A stretch of DNA of 6,176 nt from positions 1 through 6,176 of the forward strand of contig JAKAXI010000127.1 of the NCBI GenBank assembly GCA_021816665.1, read 5' to 3'. The notes under the pieces were generated by a model. It made no database searches. It was not told where the DNA came from and saw only the letters and a list, made by a program, of their open reading frames with translations. This DNA comes from Bacillota bacterium (GTDB taxonomy: Bacteria; Bacillota; Bacilli; Alicyclobacillales; Alicyclobacillaceae). A program made the position numbers and the translations under genes. Shown one piece after another: positions 1 through 6,176 of the stretch (positions are counted from its first letter, which is position 1; every line of letters begins with the position of its first letter).

Positions 1-2
1 GG

Positions 3-78
3 GTGAAACACACGGGTCTCCGCCGAAAGTAAAAGGGCTGCCTCCGGTGTACTCCACCTTTGGGCAGCCCTGTTTGAC
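3..78 (-). repeat. Hairpin repeat, copy A (inverted relative to copy B)
   Basis: Read on the minus strand this matches 3343-3413 on the plus strand. The left 47 bases agree at about 40 positions, including an unbroken 18-base match through the first arm. The match is looser after that, then ends in a shared GTGTTTCAC. The core is a two-tier hairpin: outer arms 34-42 and 63-71 (AGGGCTGCC and its complement) and inner arms 46-49 and 55-58 (GGTG/CACC) around a five-base loop. In the minus direction the stem is followed by TTTACTTT, so it could terminate leftward transcription, although no leftward gene lies to its right before aconitase. In the plus direction the tail is GTTTGACTTG, so it could also terminate an unseen gene left of the window. 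Because loop and flanks are conserved as well as the stem, common ancestry fits better than chance similarity of two terminators. Confidence 0.75.
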
Positions 79-88
79 TTGTCTGGTC

Positions 89-136
89 GCCTTTACGCCT
101 TTACGCCTTTACGCCTTTACGCCTTTACGCCTTTAC
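89..136. repeat. Perfect octamer tandem array (GCCTTTAC x6)
   Basis: Six uninterrupted, identical copies of GCCTTTAC fill 48 bases and end abruptly at GGCG. Arrays of this kind change copy number by slipped-strand mispairing. It lies about 430 bases upstream of the aconitase start, outside any credible gene, so a length change would alter spacing rather than a reading frame. The perfect identity of the units suggests recent expansion or homogenisation. No function can be assigned. Confidence 0.95.
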
Positions 137-151
137 GGCGCTTCATACCGC

Positions 152-179
152 GATACACGGGTATCCCGCGCAATGCGGG
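152..179. other. Two adjacent small stem-loops
   Basis: GATAC (152-156) pairs with GTATC (161-165) around ACGG. CCCGC (165-169) pairs with GCGGG (175-179) around GCAAT. The two stems share one base, so they are alternatives or stack end to end. There is no U-tract, and no tRNA or riboswitch signature was recognised around them. The role is unknown, and stems this short can occur by chance. Confidence 0.35.
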
Positions 180-293
180 CAACCCCCAAACCACAGGCGG
201 TTGTGTGCCACCCCCCCACTACTACGTGCCGCCCTCTGCCAGTCCCACAGAGCCTCACGTTAGCGCACGTACGGTGGGAATAGCGGAGAGCGA

Positions 294-319
294 CTGTCGT
301 AAGAGCCTGTCGTAAGAGC
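294..319. repeat. Direct duplication of a 13-mer
   Basis: CTGTCGTAAGAGC occurs twice in perfect tandem (294-306 and 307-319). Its CGTAAGAGC portion also occurs across the aconitase stop codon (3291-3299), which may be coincidence. It could be a simple slippage duplication, or a pair of binding half-sites in the region upstream of aconitase. No known operator was recognised. Confidence 0.8.
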
Positions 320-444
320 ACACCGCCACCCTTTTTCTTGCAAAGCACAGAGCCTTGGTAGTAGAGTGACAAAGGACTGTTTTTGCGGTATCCCATGCCG
401 CTATCTCGTTTCGTCATTTGGTCATCGACGTTTGTGATGTCCAT

Positions 445-474
445 TCGACAAATGCCTTGCAGCTCTGCGAAAAT
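445..474 (+). promoter_or_regulatory. Candidate sigma-A promoter for aconitase
   Basis: TCGACA (445-450) matches five of six bases of the -35 consensus. GAAAAT (469-474) matches four of six bases of the -10, with an 18-base spacer. If it is used, the transcript would start near 481 and carry a leader of roughly 90 nt. The -10 is weak and other promoters may exist further upstream. No CcpC-type dyad (ATAA-N7-TTAT), known to control aconitase in Bacillus subtilis, was found in this stretch. Confidence 0.3.
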
Positions 475-568
475 AAGTGAGAGAGAAACAAGACGTCCTA
501 CTTCCCGTTATTCCATTTCACACGATTCAATCCTCTAACACCAAACTGAATTACGTGGAGGGATTCAC

Positions 569-3283
<2,715 letters not shown>

Positions 3284-3295
<12 letters not shown>

Positions 3296-3311
3296 GAGCG
3301 AAGGCATAAGT
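3284..3311 (+). repeat. 14-bp tandem duplication across the aconitase stop
   Basis: GCGAAGGCGTAAGA (3284-3297) is followed directly by GCGAAGGCATAAGT (3298-3311), matching at 12 of 14 positions. The first copy contains the last codons and TAA stop of aconitase. The second lies outside the gene and is out of frame with it. It looks like a slippage duplication that has since drifted. It does not change the protein. Confidence 0.75.
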
Positions 3312-3342
3312 GAAGCCAGCAGCGTGACGATAACCATACAAC

Positions 3343-3413
3343 TCAGACAGGGCTGCCCAAAGGTGGAATACACCGAGGGTAGCTCTTTTTCTGCGGCGGC
3401 GCGCGTGTTTCAC
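3343..3413 (+). repeat. Hairpin repeat, copy B
   Basis: This is the inverted partner of the element at 3-78. It keeps the same first arm, the AAAGGTGGA...TACACCG inner hairpin and the distal GTGTTTCAC. The second outer arm differs from copy A by transitions that turn two pairs into G-U wobbles in plus-strand RNA but would be A-C mismatches in minus-strand RNA. The structure is therefore preserved in the rightward transcript, which fits its use as the aconitase terminator. Confidence 0.75.
3349..3390 (+). terminator. Rho-independent terminator of aconitase
   Basis: Outer arm AGGGCTGCCC (3349-3358) pairs with GGGTAGCTCT (3377-3386) over ten positions, including two G-U pairs. It encloses an inner stem GGTG/CACC with loop GAATA (3362-3374). 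The stem runs straight into a T-tract (3386-3390, TTTTT). It starts 53 bases after the aconitase stop, with no other plus-strand gene between. Minus-strand folding is weaker, so it is mainly a rightward terminator. Confidence 0.85.
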
Positions 3414-3482
3414 TCGGTGGAGGGTTCGCGGCGTTGATGTGGCCGGATAGAAATACCGAAGAGGATTCCCACATCCGCTCGC

Positions 3483-3505
3483 GTAGGTGTCATTTTGACT
3501 CCTAC
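3483..3505. other. Near-perfect 23-bp palindrome
   Basis: Arms GTAGG (3483-3487) and CCTAC (3501-3505) enclose a T-T mismatch and a second stem GTCA (3489-3492)/TGAC (3496-3499) around TTT. Nine of ten arm positions pair. It lies in the gap between the 3' ends of the convergent aconitase and lipoprotein genes, 57 bases past the lipoprotein stop. A GC-only CGCCG-type stretch (3505-3523) adjoins it. The size and symmetry fit either a dimeric repressor site or a dispersed palindromic repeat. There is no U-tract for a terminator. I do not recognise it as a named operator. Confidence 0.6.
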
Positions 3506-3561
3506 CGCCGCGCCGCGCCGCGCACAGCACAGCCCCGGTTCTCCATCCTCCTCGCGACGGC

Positions 3562-4053
3562 TCAATTGAAAGTGTTCATGTGTAGCAGCCCGACCTCACC
3601 GAGCTCGCTTGTCGCTAGGAAGAACCAACCCTGGTGCTTAGGTATCGGTGTACTTCCGATCTTCCAGTTGTACGACCACGTGCCATCCCCGCGTGTGCGC
3701 GTCTCACCAATTTTCTGAACGTTGACGGCGCTTTGCAGGTCATAATGGTCGCCCTCGTGAATGACATTTTGGGCAGGTACGTAGTAGAGCGTGATCACCT
3801 TGCCGTGCCAAGCCGCGTGGCTGAACAACTCAACTTTACCGTCGGCATACGTCGCGCGCATCAGTTGTACGTTCTGAATCCGTCGTGGAAGGTTTAAACT
3901 CACTGGCGGTCCAGCCAACGACCTCGGTAACTCAACGGCAACGCCTGCATCTGTCGCGTGCGGAGGCTGTTTGCCTTCAAAGGCGGCCGCAGGGGAACAG
4001 CCGCTTACAATGAGGGTAGTGACGATCACGATAGCAGTCCACCACCGTTGCAT
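3562..4053 (-). CDS. Small secreted lipoprotein, unknown function
   Basis: A 163-residue protein with a short lipoprotein signal: MQRWW, a hydrophobic core to residue 16, then lipobox V-S-G-C with Cys19 as the lipidated residue. It should be anchored on the outer face of the cell membrane. After a proline/alanine-rich linker (20-58), residues about 60-160 look beta-rich. GKVITLYYVP at 84-93 and GDGTWSYNWKIG at 122-133 resemble the strands of bacterial Ig-like modules, where a D-G-x-W motif precedes a beta strand. This resemblance is by eye only. No catalytic motif or metal site was recognised. I chose ATG at 4053 over in-frame GTG at 4065 because GAGGTGGGG lies six bases before the ATG and overlaps the GTG. 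It lies 48 nt downstream of the phosphodiesterase gene on the same strand, probably in one transcript. Confidence 0.85.
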   Translation of the reverse strand: MQRWWTAIVIVTTLIVSGCSPAAAFEGKQPPHATDAGVAVELPRSLAGPPVSLNLPRRIQNVQLMRATYADGKVELFSHAAWHGKVITLYYVPAQNVIHEGDHYDLQSAVNVQKIGETRTRGDGTWSYNWKIGSTPIPKHQGWFFLATSELGEVGLLHMNTFN

Positions 4054-4059
4054 GAGATA

Positions 4060-4068
4060 CCCCACCTC
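4060..4068 (-). promoter_or_regulatory. Ribosome binding site fixing the lipoprotein start
   Basis: GAGGTGGGG on the minus strand ends six bases before the ATG at 4053. It covers the in-frame GTG at 4065, which therefore cannot be the start it serves. Confidence 0.75.
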
Positions 4069-4101
4069 TCGCTTCTATTCGAAAGGTAGGATGCCCGAAG
4101 C

Positions 4102-4878
4102 TCAGCGGTTTACACGACTCAAAGTCGACGCGGACGAGATACGCAAGGCGAGGTCTGGATGCTCCGTGATGACTGCGTCAACGCCCCATCGACAGAAACG
4201 GCGTAGGTCGTCTTCGTCGTCGACCGTATACACTCGCACTTTCACCCCTTGTTGCCGAATTTGGGCAATCTGCTCAGCAGTTACACTTTTGTAGTATGGG
4301 TGTAATGCGCCTGCGCCCAGGTAGTGCGCGTACAGCCACGGGTCAACCAGCCCGTCTTGGTAGAGCAGTGCCGTTTCTGCTTCTGCATGCGCACGTTTTA
4401 ACCTCCGTAGCGGTTCATGGTAAAACGACGACACAATGGTCCGCGCGCCAAGCCCGTACGCGCTTACGCGCTCCCACGCCCGAAACTCGAGAGCTGGGTA
4501 CGGGGTATCGCCGTACTTGAGCTCGAGGTTTAACATCACTGGATAGGGCGCCTCAACTGCCAATGCCAGTACTTCGTCCAGTGTAGGGACGCGCACGCCG
4601 GCGAATTCGGGCGCAAACCAACTCCCCGCGTCGAGGCGGCGCAAGTCATGCAAAGTCTGGTGCGCGACTTGCCCCGATCCATCTGTTGTGCGGTCTAGCG
4701 TATCGTCATGGATCACGATGAGTTCTCCGTCAACCGTCATTTGTACGTCGAATTCGATCCCGTCTGCCCCCACCTCAATGGCGAGGGCAAATGCAGGCAG
4801 GGTATTTTCCGGTGCGCGCGCGGCGAATCCGCGGTGCGCGTAGACTTGTGTGCGGGTCTTTTGTGATGAGTCTAACAA
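4102..4878 (-). CDS. Glycerophosphodiester phosphodiesterase
   Basis: A 258-residue GDPD-family TIM-barrel enzyme that hydrolyses glycerophosphodiesters (deacylated phospholipid head groups) to glycerol-3-phosphate and an alcohol. Motifs in order: AHRG with catalytic His15, APENTL with Glu24, the metal pair in IEFDVQ (Glu42, Asp44), second catalytic His57 in VIHDDTLDRTT, NLELK with Glu119, and near the C-terminus a VYTVDDEDDL segment followed by GVDAVITEHPDLAL. All expected active-site residues are present. The frame is open to a GTG at 4980, but that start lacks a ribosome binding site and would add 34 residues unlike the family. TTG at 4878 has a perfect AGGAGG eight bases upstream and starts 14 residues before the first catalytic His, the usual spacing. 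No signal peptide is visible from this start, so the enzyme is predicted to be cytoplasmic. The lipoprotein gene follows. Confidence 0.95.
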   Translation of the reverse strand: MLDSSQKTRTQVYAHRGFAARAPENTLPAFALAIEVGADGIEFDVQMTVDGELIVIHDDTLDRTTDGSGQVAHQTLHDLRRLDAGSWFAPEFAGVRVPTLDEVLALAVEAPYPVMLNLELKYGDTPYPALEFRAWERVSAYGLGARTIVSSFYHEPLRRLKRAHAEAETALLYQDGLVDPWLYAHYLGAGALHPYYKSVTAEQIAQIRQQGVKVRVYTVDDEDDLRRFCRWGVDAVITEHPDLALRISSASTLSRVNR

Positions 4879-4886
4879 AGAGTCGA

Positions 4887-4892
4887 CCTCCT
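4887..4892 (-). promoter_or_regulatory. Ribosome binding site fixing a TTG start
   Basis: A full AGGAGG on the minus strand lies eight bases before TTG at 4878, in the phosphodiesterase frame. No ATG or GTG at suitable distance competes with it, so it decides the start of that gene. Confidence 0.85.
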
Positions 4893-5009
4893 GACTTGCT
4901 GCAACGGACGACGCATGACAGCCATGTCCGGCAACATGCGTGCCCCCACAATATGCGTTGAAAACCGGGACTTCGCGCACATCGTATCACACGGGTATGT
5001 ACAATACTC

Positions 5010-5037
5010 GTCGACCCACCAAGTTCGGTGGGTCGAC
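5010..5037 (-). terminator. Strong hairpin after the YjcZ-type gene
   Basis: Eleven perfectly paired bases, GTCGACCCACC (5010-5020) and its complement (5027-5037), surround a six-base loop. It begins 30 bases past the YjcZ-type stop in the direction of transcription. On the minus strand it is followed by GAGTATTGTAC, so there is no proper U-tract. It may be an intrinsic terminator of low efficiency, an mRNA-stabilising stem, or an operator-like palindrome ahead of the phosphodiesterase gene. Confidence 0.55.
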
Positions 5038-5067
5038 TGGAACTATATGAAAGGGAATCGTTCGTGA

Positions 5068-5199
5068 TTAGTAGGCTGCGCCTGCGCCAGCCCCCGCACC
5101 TACGCCCATGCCGTAACCCGGCACCAGCAGGAAGAACAGCACGAAGATGATCAGGAACACCACTGCCCAACGTGTGTAGCCACCAAATACTCCGTACAT
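5068..5199 (-). CDS. YjcZ-type small sporulation protein
   Basis: A 43-residue protein: a short aromatic/glycine N-terminus (MYGVFGGYTRW), one very hydrophobic segment at residues 12-27 that should span the membrane, then a glycine/alanine tail with alternating G and A ending AAY. This layout (Gly/Tyr start, single hydrophobic helix, Gly-rich remainder, under 50 residues) is typical of the YjcZ/YrpD-like small spore proteins of Bacilli, whose biochemical role is not established. ATG at 5199 is preceded by GGGAGG (5207-5212) with a seven-base spacer. It is probably its own transcript, bounded by hairpins on both sides. No sporulation sigma-factor promoter could be picked out with confidence. 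Confidence 0.85.
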   Translation of the reverse strand: MYGVFGGYTRWAVVFLIIFVLFFLLVPGYGMGVGAGAGAGAAY

Positions 5200-5283
5200 T
5201 GTAACGCCTCCCTTTCCGTCAAGATGCTACACAGTACGCTCGACTAGAGGCGCTCGTAGAGGGGATTCGCCTAGTTGACGCAG

Positions 5284-5315
5284 AACGGGCGGGGACCCAA
5301 GGGTTCCCGCCCGTT
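5284..5315 (-). terminator. Strong GC-rich hairpin between the two small genes
   Basis: AACGGGCGGG (5284-5293) pairs with CCCGCCCGTT (5306-5315), and an inner ACCC/GGGT stem leaves a two-base apex. One internal position is G-U in plus-strand RNA but A-C in minus-strand RNA. It starts 43 bases past the stop of the 65-residue gene on the minus strand and most simply terminates that transcript. The following bases (CTGCGTCAACT) contain no U-tract. Confidence 0.6.
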
Positions 5316-5357
5316 GACTTGATGCCTGTCAATCTGTTCCGTGCGAAGTAAAGGATG

Positions 5358-5555
5358 TTACTGCAGGTTCGAGACTGACGACCCGTATTCTCCGCCGAGG
5401 CGGCGCGAATACTTTCCAACTTGAGGTGTGCCGTACCGATGGTTCGCCATTTTCGCTACAGATTCCCCGCGAGCCATACTCGCAGAAGCTGTACTGCTCA
5501 TCACCGGACCAGACGCTTCATCGCCGCGTCCAATAGACTTGCGTCTCGACGTCAT
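5358..5555 (-). CDS. Small basic hypothetical protein (65 aa)
   Basis: I do not recognise this protein. It is 65 residues long, rich in Ser, Gly, Ala and Arg, has no Cys or Trp, no membrane segment and no signal peptide. It is clearly basic (ten Lys/Arg against four Asp/Glu). The N-terminus MTSRRKSIGRG is strongly positive, the middle is Ser/Ala rich, and the C-terminal third has RYGTPQVGKYSRRLGGEYG. It looks flexible and could bind nucleic acid or spore structures, but that is inference. The start is well supported: ATG at 5555 has AGGAGGTGG (5562-5570) six bases upstream. The frame extends to 5618 without a comparable site. It is followed by a strong hairpin at 5284-5315 and then the YjcZ-type gene. 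It does not match the alpha/beta or gamma small acid-soluble spore protein patterns. Confidence 0.75.
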   Translation of the reverse strand: MTSRRKSIGRGDEASGPVMSSTASASMARGESVAKMANHRYGTPQVGKYSRRLGGEYGSSVSNLQ

Positions 5556-5630
5556 GGCAAGCCACCTCCTGATTGGCATCAAATCGCTAGTTAGAGTTCC
5601 CGCCATCCGCTGCATCATGCAAACTGTGAG

Positions 5631-6176
5631 TTATGCCGAGACCCCATCACTGTACACTTGGCCTTCAAAGCGGCGGAACGATGCCCGGTAAAACAGCGCT
5701 CCAACAAGGTACATTCCGGCTGTGACAGAAAAGACAATCGCGTACCCTGTGTAAGCACCGTAATGGTGTACGACAGTGGTACTGACAGGCCCCATAACAG
5801 CCCAGCCAAGGGTGAACATTGTCTGACCGGAACTGACAGCAAAGCCCTTCAAATCGTCGTCCACCAAGGCCATCATGACGGAATCCTGAATTGGGTTGCT
5901 GCAGTTCATTAAAGCCTGACGCAGAATTACGGCGCCTGATGCAAACCACAGGTTCCGAAAGAACGCCGTCATAATCAGAAACGGAATGGAGATAAGCTGA
6001 AATCCAGAGGCCGATCTTACGGGTCCAAACCGGCGTGCTGCCGCAGGTCCGACGAACATCGCCAAAGCAGTGACTGCCTGCCCGAGCGCCATCACAACGC
6101 CAATACCCGCCTTCGGCATGTGGAACCGTTCGAGAAAGTACAAGTTGAGATACGGGATCACAAGTCCTGCTAGATC
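5631..6176 (-). CDS. MFS transporter, C-terminal half (cut by window edge)
   Basis: The frame stays open to the last base of the window, so the N-terminal half lies beyond it. The 181 visible residues give about six hydrophobic segments (residues about 2-16, 24-44, 57-73, 76-95, 113-136, 143-163), matching helices 7-12 of a twelve-helix major facilitator. Supporting features are the LVIPYLNLYFLERF entry into helix 7, a basic loop ARRFGPVRS after helix 8, and RQALMNCSNPIQDS in helix 10, a pattern common in drug-efflux-like and uncharacterised MFS proteins of Firmicutes. The substrate cannot be deduced. The GTG at 6161 is not a start: it lies within helix 7 and the frame continues upstream. The gene ends with TAA 75 bases before the 65-residue gene on the same strand. 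Confidence 0.9.
   Translation of the reverse strand, partial: DLAGLVIPYLNLYFLERFHMPKAGIGVVMALGQAVTALAMFVGPAAARRFGPVRSASGFQLISIPFLIMTAFFRNLWFASGAVILRQALMNCSNPIQDSVMMALVDDDLKGFAVSSGQTMFTLGWAVMGPVSTTVVHHYGAYTGYAIVFSVTAGMYLVGALFYRASFRRFEGQVYSDGVSA

Larger units (their letters stand above)
1..568. other. Non-coding region upstream of aconitase
   Basis: No convincing gene is present in these 568 bases. The open frames crossing it have no ribosome binding site, run through the octamer array (whose 8-base period is not a multiple of three) and give proteins without recognisable composition. The region instead holds a hairpin repeat at its left end, a six-copy octamer array, two small stem-loops, a doubled 13-mer and a candidate promoter close to the aconitase start. 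From about 320 to 440 I see no structure worth naming. A gene ending just left of the window is possible but cannot be seen. Confidence 0.75.

Noticed and set aside
47..315. Two overlapping plus-strand frames through the octamer array
   Set aside because: Their repetitive residues come from reading the 8-base repeat in shifting phases. There is no ribosome binding site, and copy-number change would destroy the frame.
318..345. T-box-like AGGGTGGCGGTG on the minus strand and a T-run on the plus strand
   Set aside because: The T-box consensus ACCGCG part is missing, there is no stem before the T-run, and no minus-strand gene follows. The GGTGGA-loop-CACC in the hairpin repeats also only superficially resembles a T-box.
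133..444. 103-codon minus-strand frame upstream of aconitase
   Set aside because: No ribosome binding site before its ATG, no recognisable domain, and it ends next to the octamer array.
473..511. ATAA...TTAT as a CcpC-type aconitase operator
   Set aside because: The half-sites are about 31 bases apart instead of seven, so the match is chance.
3434..3718. 94-codon plus-strand frame with GGAGGG nearby
   Set aside because: A purine-rich site does lie nine bases before its TTG, but the frame runs about 155 bases opposite the well-supported lipoprotein gene, is Arg/Ser/Pro-rich and has no recognisable feature.
5244..5274. Imperfect CTAG-AGGCG/CGCCTAG inverted repeat upstream of the YjcZ-type gene
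   Set aside because: The arms need a bulge and are short, and the signal is not above what chance gives in this composition.

Overview
The window reads as a chromosomal segment from a spore-forming Gram-positive bacterium of the Bacilli with moderately high GC. An Alicyclobacillus-like host is my best guess, but that is inference. The reasons are strong Shine-Dalgarno sites of the AGGAGG type before almost every gene, a 43-residue YjcZ-type small sporulation protein, an AcnA-type aconitase standing alone with its own terminator, and a short Gram-positive lipoprotein signal. Nothing looks like a phage, plasmid backbone, CRISPR array, RNA operon or transposase.

Layout: positions 1-568 are non-coding. 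They carry one copy of a hairpin-forming repeat, a perfect six-copy octamer array, a doubled 13-mer, two small stem-loops and a weak candidate promoter. The aconitase gene follows on the plus strand (569-3295). It is followed by a rho-independent terminator lying inside a second, inverted copy of the same hairpin repeat, so the gene is framed by a ~70-75 bp imperfect inverted repeat. Everything to the right is on the minus strand. In transcription order (right to left) it holds the C-terminal half of an MFS transporter (cut by the window edge), a 65-residue basic orphan protein, the YjcZ-type protein, a glycerophosphodiester phosphodiesterase and a small lipoprotein. Strong hairpins lacking U-tracts follow the 65-residue gene and the YjcZ-type gene.

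How the genes relate: aconitase serves the TCA cycle (citrate to isocitrate) and its neighbours show no metabolic link to it. The phosphodiesterase and lipoprotein genes are 48 nt apart on one strand and are probably co-transcribed. One acts on glycerophosphodiesters from lipid turnover and the other is predicted to be anchored on the outer face of the membrane, but no functional link is proven. The two tiny genes are probably separate transcripts.

No clearly new multi-gene system is visible. The most unusual items are the hairpin repeat framing the aconitase gene, the octamer array upstream of it, a near-perfect 23-bp palindrome in the convergent gap, and the small orphan protein.
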